DNA from: Alistipes sp.
Lineage (GTDB): Bacteria > Bacteroidota > Bacteroidia > Bacteroidales > Rikenellaceae
NCBI GenBank assembly: GCA_021202985.1
Contig: JAJQCA010000041.1
Coordinates: 1-64,000, forward strand
Length of the DNA stretch: 64,000 nucleotides
Direction of reading: 5' to 3'
Of the stretch, positions 51,659 to 60,620 are shown piece by piece. The number at the start of each line of letters is the position of its first letter. Position 1 is the first letter of the stretch. The position numbers and the translations under genes were made by a program. The notes under the pieces are model-generated. The model did no database searches. It saw nothing but the letters and a program-made list of their open reading frames with translations, and had not been told where the DNA came from.

Positions 51659-52426
51659 ATGAAAAAAACGCTTTTAATTATTACGGCTGCCCTGCTGGCT
51701 GCCTGCGGCGGCGGGAACAAGACCGCGACCGAGAACTGGGTGCCGCTCTTCAACGGGGTCGACCTGGAGGGATGGACTCCGAAAATCGCCGGTTTCGCCG
51801 CCGGGGATAATTACGCCGATACCTTCCGGGTAGAGGACGGAATACTGAAAATATCGTACGACGATTATGATGAAGGGTTTAACGGCCATTTCGGGCACCT
51901 TTTCACCGACGGGACATACTCCAGTTACATGCTGCGTCTGGAATACCGTTTCGTAGGTGAGCAGGCCGATGGGGCGCCCGCATGGGCGTATCGCAATAAC
52001 GGGGCGATGCTCCACTCGCAGCATCCGGAGACAATGGGCCTCTGGCAGAACTTCCCCGTTTCGGTGGAAGCCCAGATACTCGGCGGTAACGGCACCGACG
52101 AGCGGCCGACGGCCAACGTCTGCACTCCCGGCACCACGGTGGCAGTAGACGGCGAGCGCCGGGAGGCTCACTGCTCCCCGTCCAGTGCCCGAACCTACCA
52201 CGGCGACCAGTGGGTCACGATGGATGTGGTCGTATTCGCCGATAGTCTGGTTCATCACATAATAGAAGGAGATACGGTGCTTACTTACACCGCCCTGCAA
52301 ATCGGCGGTAACCCGGTGGACGGTGCACCCGCTTTCGCACCCGGGCCGCTCCGTGAGGGGCATATAGCCATACAGGCCGAAGGGCATCCGACCGAGTTCC
52401 GCAGGATAGATATACTCGAGCTGTGA
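51659..52426 (+). CDS. DUF1080 lipoprotein (3-keto-disaccharide hydrolase-like)
   Basis: 255 residues with a lipobox (LLAACGGG). The DUF1080 concanavalin-like domain is marked by WVPLFNGVDLEGW, GFNGHFGHLFTDGTYSSYMLRLEYRFVG, AWAYRNNGAMLHSQ and the ending GHIAIQAEGHPTEFRRIDILEL. Members act on disaccharides such as 3-keto-trehalose or cellobiose in sugar degradation. Single gene. Confidence 0.93.
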   Translation: MKKTLLIITAALLAACGGGNKTATENWVPLFNGVDLEGWTPKIAGFAAGDNYADTFRVEDGILKISYDDYDEGFNGHFGHLFTDGTYSSYMLRLEYRFVGEQADGAPAWAYRNNGAMLHSQHPETMGLWQNFPVSVEAQILGGNGTDERPTANVCTPGTTVAVDGERREAHCSPSSARTYHGDQWVTMDVVVFADSLVHHIIEGDTVLTYTALQIGGNPVDGAPAFAPGPLREGHIAIQAEGHPTEFRRIDILEL

Positions 52427-52716
52427 CTCTGCGAATGTCATGCTGAGCGCGGTGAGAATGCCGGCGGCGGTGCAGAAACTATTTGCGGGCTATAAATTAC
52501 GGTGGCCAATTTAGCCATTAAAAACTCAAGTTTTTACCGGTTAGATTCTTTACTTCGCTCGAAATGATGTAATTAGGATTGTAATCCTGAACGTAGTGAA
52601 GGATCTACATTCTGGGAATAACTCAAACTATACTTAAATGCGGCTGCCGACACCCTTAGCCGGTACTTAAGTGGCGAACTGTTGTCTGCCAGATCGATTT
52701 TCATTTTATATAATAG
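52427..52716. other. Gene-free region with decayed repeats and a small hairpin
   Basis: It holds repeat fragments at 52436-52465 and an inverted pair at about 52543-52605 (GATTCTTTACTTCGCTCGAAATG facing a TCCTTCACTACGTTCAGG-type copy). ACTTAA...TTAAGT with an inner CGGCT/AGCCG stem occurs at about 52632-52671, just before the terminator at 52717, so a short transcript is possible. Confidence 0.4.
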
Positions 52717-52746
52717 AGGTGCCGGATTATGCGGCACCTTTTTTTT
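52717..52746 (+). terminator. Terminator upstream of ftsY
   Basis: AGGTGCCG / CGGCACCT arms followed by eight T. No annotated gene ends close to it on this strand. Confidence 0.85.
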
Positions 52747-52917
52747 CGACCCCGTAAATAACCGGTCCGGGCATTCCGGAAATTTCCATAAATAATCACG
52801 ACTCGCATAACGGCATGGTATCCCTCTCCCGTCAGGCCCGTACTTTGATTTCCTTACCACAGGCAGGTTATTTGTCACTGGATATTTGATTATCTTTGTG
52901 TTTTAAAATTCGATACG

Positions 52918-53928
52918 ATGGGTTTATTCGATATTTTCAAACGGCAGAAGGCAGAGCAGCAGCAGGCCGTCCCGGAGCCGGAACGGCAACAGCAGGAAGA
53001 ACAGGAGCGGCAGGAACTCAGCGCGGGGCTGGAGAAGACGAAGGAGGGTCTGTTCGGCAAGCTGGCACGTGCCGTGGCCGGAAGGTCGAAAGTGGACGCC
53101 GAAGTGCTGGACTCTCTGGAGGAGATTCTTATTAGCTCGGATGTGGGAGTGGATACCACTGTGAGGATAATAGAGCGCATCGAACAGCGCGTGGCGAAGG
53201 ACAAATACATGAACTCCTCGGAGCTGAACGGTATCCTTCGGGAAGAGATTACCGCCCTCTTGCAGGAGGCGGAGAAGGACGGCGACAGCTTTGGGCTGGA
53301 CGTCAAAGAGGGCGAGCCGTACGTTGTGATGGTCGTGGGGGTGAACGGCGTCGGCAAGACCACCACAATCGGTAAGCTGGCCGCACAGTTAGTAAAGGCG
53401 GGCAAGAAGGTATACATCGGTGCGGCGGACACTTTCCGGGCGGCGGCCATCGACCAGTTGCAGGTCTGGGCCGACCGTGCAGGGGCCACTATGATACGGC
53501 AGAAAATGGGATCAGATCCCGCATCCGTGGCGTTCGACACACTGAAATCAGCCGTCGCGAACAATGCCGACGTGGTGCTGATTGATACGGCGGGTCGTCT
53601 TCATAATAAGGTCGGACTGATGAACGAGCTGTCGAAAATCCGTAACGTCATGGCAAAGGTCATCCCCTCGGCCCCGCATGAGGTTATGCTGGTATTGGAC
53701 GGCAGTACAGGGCAGAACGCTTTCGAGCAGGCCAAGCAGTTTACCCAGGCCACGCAGGTTACTTCACTGGCCATTACCAAGCTGGACGGTACGGCCAAAG
53801 GCGGGGTAGTGATAGGGATTAGCGACCAGTTCAGTATCCCGGTGCGGTATATCGGTATCGGTGAGGGAATCGACCAGCTCCGGATTTTCGACCGCAGGCA
53901 GTTCGTGGATGCACTGTTCGGTGAGTAG
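52918..53928 (+). CDS. ftsY: Signal recognition particle receptor FtsY
   Basis: 336 residues. A short charged Gln/Glu-rich lead (1-45) precedes the NG domain: GVNGVGKTTTIGKLA (G1), DTFRAAAIDQL, DTAGRLHNK and TKLDGTAKGG. It docks ribosome-SRP complexes at the membrane. A TATCTTTG element lies at 52891-52898. Confidence 0.97.
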   Translation: MGLFDIFKRQKAEQQQAVPEPERQQQEEQERQELSAGLEKTKEGLFGKLARAVAGRSKVDAEVLDSLEEILISSDVGVDTTVRIIERIEQRVAKDKYMNSSELNGILREEITALLQEAEKDGDSFGLDVKEGEPYVVMVVGVNGVGKTTTIGKLAAQLVKAGKKVYIGAADTFRAAAIDQLQVWADRAGATMIRQKMGSDPASVAFDTLKSAVANNADVVLIDTAGRLHNKVGLMNELSKIRNVMAKVIPSAPHEVMLVLDGSTGQNAFEQAKQFTQATQVTSLAITKLDGTAKGGVVIGISDQFSIPVRYIGIGEGIDQLRIFDRRQFVDALFGE

Positions 53929-54055
53929 TACCTTTCGGTTACCGGGTTACTTTACCGGCTATATTTACGAACTAAGCCCCGGTAACGGAGAAATGATTAC
54001 AAGCCTGGTTTAATAGTAACATTCAGCCAGTTATAAATATAACGTAAACGTGCAT

Positions 54056-54916
54056 ATGTCGGATAAATCCAGGGTTGTTAAAGTTACAAGGAAGGTGAAT
54101 AAACACTCCGAGAAGGGGATTATTGCGGTTTGGGTAGTAGCCCTATGGCTGTTCTCCGTAACCTGCCTGAACGCTGCCGGCCGGCATGCAGGGTATCCGT
54201 ACGGGGTGACGCTTTCCGACATCGAAGCGTTTATGTTGGCCGATGGTGAATACCAGGCTCTGCTTCAACGATATATAGAGAATGATACTTCAATCAGCCC
54301 GCGCGAGTACGCTCTATTATATTACGGGTATTCCTTTACCGAAGGATTTTCGACGTTTTCTACCGAACGATGGTTGGTGGAGCTGTGGGAGTCCAATCCA
54401 GAACCGCCGGAAGGTCGTACATTGGAGATACCCTATCGGGTGTCCGAGGAGGAAATAAAGGTATATAGTGAATATCTCCAACATGAGCCGGTTTCTCTAT
54501 ACGTTCTGAAAAGATATAGCGATTTACATAATTCTTGTGAATCACCCGAACCCGACCCGGTTTGGACAACGGGACTTCAGGCGCTGACGGAGGTCGTACT
54601 GCATAGCGGGGACGGTACCCGTGATTACCCGTACCAGATACTTTTCACCCGGGATGCTTTTGGGATATTTCAGTCGGACGACCCGGAGCATATATGGGAG
54701 TATGGAGTAGAAAACCGCCGTATAATTATGCGGTATGTGGCAGAGTCTCCCGGCTGGGGCGGTAAAACCGTCAGGAGGACCATAAAAGAAGCTTATTTCG
54801 CGTTCGACCTATGCAATCCGGGGATAATGGAAGAGTTGGATGAATTTTTTGTGGACGAAAACGGGGAACCGGTAAACGTAATATATAACAGAGCGAGTAA
54901 GCGAAAATGGTGGTGA
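54056..54916 (+). CDS. Hypothetical protein, DUF4919-like
   Basis: About 286 residues from the ATG at 54056 (a GTG two codons earlier is possible). A signal-anchor helix lies at about 22-42, then a mature region containing MLADGEYQALLQRYIENDTSISPREYALLYYGYSF, reminiscent of the DUF4919 family of Bacteroidota secreted proteins. Rich in Glu, Tyr and Trp. Function unknown; 13 bases before rimO on the same strand. Confidence 0.65.
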   Translation: MSDKSRVVKVTRKVNKHSEKGIIAVWVVALWLFSVTCLNAAGRHAGYPYGVTLSDIEAFMLADGEYQALLQRYIENDTSISPREYALLYYGYSFTEGFSTFSTERWLVELWESNPEPPEGRTLEIPYRVSEEEIKVYSEYLQHEPVSLYVLKRYSDLHNSCESPEPDPVWTTGLQALTEVVLHSGDGTRDYPYQILFTRDAFGIFQSDDPEHIWEYGVENRRIIMRYVAESPGWGGKTVRRTIKEAYFAFDLCNPGIMEELDEFFVDENGEPVNVIYNRASKRKWW

Positions 54917-54929
54917 TATATTAGAATAA

Positions 54930-56237
54930 GTGAAGAAAAAGATAAACGTAATAACACTCGGCTGCTCGAAGAACGTGGTCGACTCGGAGAAGGTCATGGC
55001 TCAGCTTGCCGCCGGGGGATGGGAGGTGGTTCACGACAGCGATTCGACCGACGCACGGGTGGTCGTGGTCAATACTTGCGGTTTTATTGGCGACGCTAAA
55101 CAGGAATCCATCGACACCATTCTGCGTTGTGTAGTTGCGAAGGAGGCGGGGCTGATCGACAGGTTGTATGTGATAGGATGCCTGAGCGAACGATACAGCG
55201 ACGAACTGAGGGGGGAAATCCCCGAGGTGGACGAATATTTCGGGGCGCGGGATTTTACCGGGGTGGTCCGGAGCCTGGGATGCACATGGCGTGACGAACT
55301 CGCCGGGGAGCGTAGGCTCACCACACCCCCGCATTATGCCTACCTTAAGATATCGGAAGGTTGCGACCGCCGGTGCGGTTTCTGTGCAATCCCGCTCATC
55401 CGCGGGCCTCACGTCTCGGTGCCGTTGGAGAGGCTGGTGGAGGAAGCGCGGTCGCTCGCGGCAAAAGGCGTGCGTGAACTGATGGTCATAGCCCAGGATA
55501 CCACCTACTACGGGCTGGACCTTTACGGTAAGAGACGGTTGGCCGAGCTGCTGGAGAGGCTTTGCGCAATAGACGGAATAGAGTGGATAAGGCTCCATTA
55601 CGCCTATCCGGCCGGTTTTCCACGCGATGTTATAGATGTAATGGCCCGTGAGCCTAAAATATGCAACTACCTGGATATCCCGTTCCAGCATATATCCGAC
55701 AGCCAGCTCCGGTCGATGAAACGCGGGGTGGACCGGCAGGGCACGATGGATTTGATCGCAAGCCTCCGGGAGTCGATACCGGATATCACGCTTCGGACAA
55801 CCCTCCTGACGGGGTACCCCGGTGAAACGGATGAAGACTTCGCCCGGTTGGAGGAATTCGTAAGGACGGTGCGGTTCGGCAGGCTCGGGGTGTTCGCTTA
55901 CAGCGAGGAGGAAGGAACCTTCTCGGCTGAGGAACTGACGGACGATGTGCCAGAGAGTGTTAAACAGCAGCGCGTGGAACGGATTATGGAATTGCAGCAG
56001 GAAATTTCGCTGGAGAATAACCGGCTAAGGGTCGGCCGGACCGAAGAGGTTATCGTGGACGGGAGGCAGGACGGTTTTTACGTCTGCCGCGGGCGGGGCG
56101 ATTCGCCGGAGGTGGACCAGGAGATTCTCGTCCCGGCCGGGGGAGCCGCCGAAAATAAGGAGGTATTACCGGGGTCGTTCCGCAATGTGGAGGTAACCTC
56201 GGCAGCCGAGTACGAACTTTACGGGCGATTTGTTTAG
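54930..56237 (+). CDS. rimO: Ribosomal protein S12 methylthiotransferase
   Basis: 435 residues from a GTG. MTTase N-terminal domain (VITLGCSKNVVDSE, NTCGFIGDAKQESID), radical-SAM CxxxCxxC (GCDRRCGFCAIP) and C-terminal TRAM domain. It adds a methylthio group to Asp of S12. Overlapping frames on the other strand are shadows. Confidence 0.96.
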   Translation: MKKKINVITLGCSKNVVDSEKVMAQLAAGGWEVVHDSDSTDARVVVVNTCGFIGDAKQESIDTILRCVVAKEAGLIDRLYVIGCLSERYSDELRGEIPEVDEYFGARDFTGVVRSLGCTWRDELAGERRLTTPPHYAYLKISEGCDRRCGFCAIPLIRGPHVSVPLERLVEEARSLAAKGVRELMVIAQDTTYYGLDLYGKRRLAELLERLCAIDGIEWIRLHYAYPAGFPRDVIDVMAREPKICNYLDIPFQHISDSQLRSMKRGVDRQGTMDLIASLRESIPDITLRTTLLTGYPGETDEDFARLEEFVRTVRFGRLGVFAYSEEEGTFSAEELTDDVPESVKQQRVERIMELQQEISLENNRLRVGRTEEVIVDGRQDGFYVCRGRGDSPEVDQEILVPAGGAAENKEVLPGSFRNVEVTSAAEYELYGRFV

Positions 56238-56268
56238 GATGCTGCGTGGAATCCTTGCCGCGGCAACC

Positions 56269-56300
56269 TTTGGTCGGAGTATAAATTTTTACTAACTTTG
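56269..56300 (+). promoter_or_regulatory. Promoter of the coiled-coil-zapA unit
   Basis: TTTG (56269-56272), exactly 20 nt, TAACTTTG (56293-56300), 106 bases before the coiled-coil gene. Confidence 0.75.
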
Positions 56301-56405
56301 GGAAGTGGATAACCCGGGTCCGTGGTGAGACGGGCGCCGCCGTAAAGGTGGAGTCGGGAGGTGGGAAAACCGGGGTAAAGTTGTCCGTTCAGACGAAACA
56401 GGAAT

Positions 56406-56690
56406 ATGGCAGGTTCGGATATAGTTAAGTCGGTTATAGCCAGGGCACAGCGCCTCATGGATGAAAACCGTCGCCTGAGGGCCGAGGCCGCCCGGTTAAG
56501 CGGCCAGAGGGAAAAACTGAAGGGCGATAACCGCAAACTTACCGAACGTGTTGCCGAGCTGGAGAAACGTATAAACGTTCTCGAACTCAGGGAAGGGCTT
56601 ACTTCCGGCGGCAATACGAAGCAGGCCAGGGCAAGGGTCAACCGTCTTATGCGGGAGGTTGACAAGTGTATAGCCCTCCTTAACCGGTAA
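56406..56690 (+). CDS. Small coiled-coil protein upstream of zapA
   Basis: 94 residues, almost entirely one coiled coil (heptads through AQRLMDENRRLRAEAARLSGQREKLKGDNRKLTERVAELEKRINVLELRE), ending LLNR. Context and shape suggest a ZapB-like division partner, though the sequence does not allow a family call. 111 bases before zapA. Confidence 0.75.
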   Translation: MAGSDIVKSVIARAQRLMDENRRLRAEAARLSGQREKLKGDNRKLTERVAELEKRINVLELREGLTSGGNTKQARARVNRLMREVDKCIALLNR

Positions 56691-56801
56691 GAGCCGAAGT
56701 TCGACAGGCCGGCGTTAATAAACGCGACGGACAACAAAGACAGTTTAACAACGTTTGTATAATAGGCCGCACGAGGTGCGTCCGGTAAAATCCTGAAGGT
56801 A

Positions 56802-57098
56802 ATGGCTGAAACGTCGGAAAAGTTTAACATAAAGCTGAATATAGCCGGCAAGAGTTACCCCCTGACCATTGAAAGGGCGATGGAGGAAAAGTACCGGAAG
56901 GCTGAAAGGGAAGTGAACCAGTTGGTTGCAAAATTCAGGGGTAGGTTCAGGGCCGAAAGCCAGGACTATCTCGCGATGGCCGCGCTCCAGATTGCCGTAT
57001 CGAACGTCGAAATGGAGATGAGCCGCAGTCTCGGGGATGAACTCGACGCCCTGAAAGACCTGGACATTAAACTCGGGGAGCATTTCTCGGACATTTAA
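56802..57098 (+). CDS. zapA: Cell division protein ZapA
   Basis: 98 residues. ZapA fold: N-terminal beta segment (KFNIKLNIAGKSYPLTIERAMEEKYRKAEREVNQLVAKF) then a long C-terminal helix (YLAMAALQIAVSNVEMEM). It cross-links FtsZ filaments at the division site. It is followed by a structured RNA candidate. Confidence 0.93.
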   Translation: MAETSEKFNIKLNIAGKSYPLTIERAMEEKYRKAEREVNQLVAKFRGRFRAESQDYLAMAALQIAVSNVEMEMSRSLGDELDALKDLDIKLGEHFSDI

Positions 57099-57220
57099 TT
57101 CCCGGGATCGGGTGGCTTAGCCGAAAAGGCCCTCTACGGAGGCCCGGAAATTGCACCGGAAACATTAAACTGTCGGCAAGACAAGACGAAACGACATACG
57201 TTCTTTACATACGAGGACAG

Positions 57221-57438
57221 GAAGCTGCCCGCATGGATTCCTTACTAGCTTTGCGAAACTTAACATTAATAAAATTGGAGCTGTACTCGTCCGGTCAAAA
57301 ACAGGCCTTAACCATCCCTCCGGGAAGGTGCATCCTACGGGATGCCGTTGGACGTTTGCGATCGATCGGAGGCTCCACAAATGACGATTGGGAGATTCGT
57401 CAAACGGAGAAAGGAGAGCCATGCGGGCTTTTTATTTG
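57221..57438 (+). ncRNA. Structured RNA between zapA and rny, 6S-like
   Basis: No credible frame in 57099-57480. A 10-bp perfect closing stem (GCCCGCATGG 57227-57236 with CCATGCGGGC 57419-57428) encloses about 180 nt and is followed by TTTTTATTT. Inside are stems GGAGC/GCTCC, CGTCC/GGACG, a tight GCATCC-TACG-GGATGC hairpin, TCCC/GGGA and TGACGA/TCGTCA. A rod-like fold of about 215 nt beside zapA is what 6S RNA looks like, but I cannot show the promoter-mimicking bubble. Confidence 0.55.
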
Positions 57439-57480
57439 TAGATACCAACAGTTTTTATATAAATTTTAAACGTTCAACAA

Positions 57481-59037
57481 ATGTCGAATATATTGATAAT
57501 GATACTCGTGGCGGTCGTGGCGGCGGCAGTGGGCATTGGGCTATACATTGCCATTGCCAACGTACTGGGCCGTAACTCCATCGCCAGGAGGCGCGAGGCT
57601 GCCCTAAAGGAAGCCGAGGCGGAAGGGGAGATGCTGAAAAAGGAAAAAATCCTCCAGGCCAAAGAGAAATTCATACAGCTCAAAAGCGAGCATGACCGGC
57701 AGGTCAACGAACGCAATTCCAAACTGAACCAGCGCGAGCAGGGTATCAAGCAGCAGGAAAACAACCTTCGCCAGCAGGAAAACGAACTGGAGCGCCGTAA
57801 CCGTGAAGCCCAGAAAGTAAAGGAGCAGATGGAGAACCATATAGCTTCACTTGAACGGAAAAAAGAGGAGCTCGACAAACTGTTCAGGGAGCAGAACGTA
57901 CGGCTGGAGCAGATCAGCGGTATGAGCACCGAGGAGGCGCGTAATATACTGATAGAAAATATGAAGGCCGAAGCCAAGAGCGAGGCTTCCAACTATATCA
58001 GCGAGGTTGTAGAAGAGGCTAAGATGACGGCCAACAAGGAGGCCAAGAAAATCGTGGTCCAGACCATCCAGAGGGTGGCCACCGAAACCGCAATCGAAAA
58101 CTCGGTAACGGTATTCAACATCGAGAGCGACGAGGTGAAGGGACGTATCATAGGCCGTGAGGGACGTAACATACGCGCGCTCGAAGCCGCGACGGGTATA
58201 GAGATAATCGTCGACGATACGCCGGAAGCCATCATCCTGTCGGGGTTCGATCCGGTTCGCAGGGAGATCGCGCGGCTCGCGCTGCATCAGCTCGTTACCG
58301 ACGGCCGTATCCACCCTGCAAGGATAGAAGAAGTGGTGGCCAAGGTACAGAAACAGATAGAAGAGGAGATAATCGAGGCTGGAAAGCGCACCACGATAGA
58401 CCTCGGTATCCACGGACTGCATCCGGAGCTGATTCGCCTTATAGGTAAAATGAAATACCGGTCGTCGTACGGCCAGAACCTTTTGCAACACTCCCGCGAA
58501 ACGGCCAACCTCTGCGGAGTTATGGCAGCCGAACTCGGGCTGAACGTAAAGACCGCCCGCCGGGCCGGACTGCTCCACGATATCGGAAAGGTGCCCGACG
58601 ACGAGCCGGAATTGCCGCACGCAATAATCGGTATGAAACTGGCCGAGAAATACAAGGAGAAACCGGAGGTTTGCAACGCGATAGGCTCGCACCACGACGA
58701 AATGGAGATGACCTCGCTCATCGCGCCTATAGTGCAGGTATGCGACGCTATCAGCGGTGCCCGTCCGGGTGCCCGCCGCGAAGTGGTCGAATCATACATC
58801 AAACGGCTCAAAGAAATGGAGGATATCGCGATGGCTTATGACGGGGTAATGAAGACCTACGCCATACAGGCCGGCCGGGAACTCCGCGTAATAGTCGGCA
58901 GCGAGAAGATTACCGACCAGGAGGCCGACCAGCTTTCGATGGATATCGCCAAGAAAATACAGGACGAAATGACCTACCCCGGGCAGGTTAAAATTACCGT
59001 TATCAGGGAGACCCGCTCGGTAAGCTATGCTAAATAA
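57481..59037 (+). CDS. rny: Ribonuclease Y
   Basis: 518 residues: an N-terminal membrane helix, a long coiled coil (about 35-150), a KH domain ([31 protein letters not shown]) and an HD nuclease domain ([19 protein letters not shown]). Membrane-bound endonuclease initiating mRNA decay. 43 bases downstream of the RNA candidate's end. Confidence 0.97.
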   Translation: MSNILIMILVAVVAAAVGIGLYIAIANVLGRNSIARRREAALKEAEAEGEMLKKEKILQAKEKFIQLKSEHDRQVNERNSKLNQREQGIKQQENNLRQQENELERRNREAQKVKEQMENHIASLERKKEELDKLFREQNVRLEQISGMSTEEARNILIENMKAEAKSEASNYISEVVEEAKMTANKEAKKIVVQTIQRVATETAIENSVTVFNIESDEVKGRIIGREGRNIRALEAATGIEIIVDDTPEAIILSGFDPVRREIARLALHQLVTDGRIHPARIEEVVAKVQKQIEEEIIEAGKRTTIDLGIHGLHPELIRLIGKMKYRSSYGQNLLQHSRETANLCGVMAAELGLNVKTARRAGLLHDIGKVPDDEPELPHAIIGMKLAEKYKEKPEVCNAIGSHHDEMEMTSLIAPIVQVCDAISGARPGARREVVESYIKRLKEMEDIAMAYDGVMKTYAIQAGRELRVIVGSEKITDQEADQLSMDIAKKIQDEMTYPGQVKITVIRETRSVSYAK

Positions 59038-59052
59038 ATAGCTCTTATCTGT

Positions 59053-59298
59053 ATGGAGGCGTTTTTCAAGCAGTTAATAAGCCAAAAGAACAAGACAATT
59101 ACGGACGAAATATTCCGGCTGATAGAAACCGACGAGGATTTGCATGCCGGATATCTGAAACTCGTAAGCAAAAAGGGTCGTGATTCGGTCAACCGACAGT
59201 TGGGTAAATTAGTAAAAAAGCATTACGGGCTGGTGGATGACGGCAGGAACTGTTCTCCGGAAAGTACGCTTATAAAAAGCCATCAGAAATATAAATAA
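59053..59298 (+). CDS. Small hypothetical protein downstream of rny
   Basis: 81 residues, basic, helical; no signal peptide (MEAFFKQLISQKNKTITDEIF ... LVKKHYGLVDDG). Starts 15 bases after rny, so likely the same operon. Family not recognised. Confidence 0.65.
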   Translation: MEAFFKQLISQKNKTITDEIFRLIETDEDLHAGYLKLVSKKGRDSVNRQLGKLVKKHYGLVDDGRNCSPESTLIKSHQKYK

Positions 59299-59316
59299 TC
59301 CACGGCAACGTGTTTA

Positions 59317-59346
59317 AGAAAGGCTGTCCTAATGGACAGCCTTTCT
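59317..59346. terminator. Bidirectional terminator between rny operon and S24 gene
   Basis: 13-bp perfect arms AGAAAGGCTGTCC / GGACAGCCTTTCT with a TAAT loop, at the junction of convergent genes. Confidence 0.88.
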
Positions 59347-60026
59347 TACCTTATCGTATTCATCCGTATGCTTGCCTCAACCAACGCAAGGGCGCGTATT
59401 CTGGATATCTCGATTTCCTTGTCCGCGTGCAGGGGATTCTGGCTGACGAGTTTTACCGAACCCTCGTTATCGGATTTGTGGATATATTTCACCGTTATAT
59501 ATTCTTCCCCGTCAATCTCGACAGATATGAGGTATATATCTCCCCAGAAGATGTCATCCGTATTTTTTAACTGCTTATAGATAACAATATCGCCGCTTTT
59601 CAGCAGGGGATACATCCCGTCGCCCACGACGTAAATCGCACCGTCGCACTGGGGTAAATCTGGTATATGGATATAATCTACCGGCTGGTAACCCGAATCG
59701 CCGGCGAACAGAGGGGCCAGCCCGGGTGTGCCTTTCAGACTATACAGTGGAACGATCTCGGCTGCGGCGCTACCGTCCCCGCGTCGCATCAGGCGCGACA
59801 GGTCGACCGGTGCCAGGAACATGTTCCCTTTACCGTCCTCTATCCACTCCGGATTTACGTTGAGGTCCTGTATCAGTATGTTTTTATTTCGCTCGGAGAG
59901 GGCAGCCCTGCCGGTTTCTATCATTGACAAGGCGCTTTTGCCGATGCCCAGTCTCTGAGCGAGGGCTTCCTGTGTGAGCTTTAACTCTTTACGTATTATC
60001 CGTAAACGGCCTCCTACGGTATCCAT
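59346..60026 (-). CDS. XRE-family repressor with S24 domain lacking the catalytic serine
   Basis: 226 residues. N-terminal XRE helix-turn-helix (LRIIRKELKLTQEALAQRLGIGKSALSMIETGRAALS) and a C-terminal S24 peptidase-like domain. The nucleophile motif reads VVGDGMYPL, with Gly where Ser is required; the partner Lys is present (YITVKYI). It should bind DNA as a phage CI-type repressor but not cleave itself. Divergent from a small gene that leads to a terminase. Confidence 0.88.
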   Translation of the reverse strand: MDTVGGRLRIIRKELKLTQEALAQRLGIGKSALSMIETGRAALSERNKNILIQDLNVNPEWIEDGKGNMFLAPVDLSRLMRRGDGSAAAEIVPLYSLKGTPGLAPLFAGDSGYQPVDYIHIPDLPQCDGAIYVVGDGMYPLLKSGDIVIYKQLKNTDDIFWGDIYLISVEIDGEEYITVKYIHKSDNEGSVKLVSQNPLHADKEIEISRIRALALVEASIRMNTIR

Positions 60027-60164
60027 GCCTGAAATGTTTATAAAATGTTATTCAAAAACTGAACCATTCTTTTTTGTGGACCTGGATTTGCACTGCAGCT
60101 GTTTGATTATTTAACACGGGCGCCCAACGCACCGCACTACTAACTTTCTTACTCAAGTTTAAAC

Positions 60165-60521
60165 ATGTGTAAAAAAATCCCTATTTCAACAGAGTATCTT
60201 TGGCCCAAAAACCAGGAAATGGCTGTTTTAAATGATTGTACCTACAAAAACCTGGCCCGAATTTTAACACGGGCCATCGGGGATGTGGAATTTTTTAACG
60301 GCACCGTGTCCCATCACGGGGACGGGTATGCCGTGAATCTTCGCACGACCCTACTTATTTACCGTTGCAAGGTCCCAGGCGGAGACCGCACAGGAAGTAT
60401 TATCGATATCCGGCCCGTGTGGTGCGAGTGTGAGGTTTTACGGCGCGGACGTGTGGTAGCCAACGAATTCAGTTGGTCGGAATTCACAAGGTTCCTTCCT
60501 CCACGTAACCTTAGCGCTTAG
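60165..60521 (+). CDS. Small hypothetical protein, phage-region context
   Basis: 118 residues, no signal peptide, several Cys and Trp; VNLRTTLLIYRCKVPGG is its most ordered-looking part. Not recognised. It lies divergently from the S24 repressor, 138 bases away, and 99 bases before the terminase gene. Confidence 0.65.
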   Translation: MCKKIPISTEYLWPKNQEMAVLNDCTYKNLARILTRAIGDVEFFNGTVSHHGDGYAVNLRTTLLIYRCKVPGGDRTGSIIDIRPVWCECEVLRRGRVVANEFSWSEFTRFLPPRNLSA

Positions 60522-60620
60522 TGCCGGTACATAATATGGTTTGGCCCTTATAAAATATATTGTCCGGTAAATATGCCGCCCAGTCCCCTACGTATATCAG
60601 GAAATTAAATCAAAATAGTA

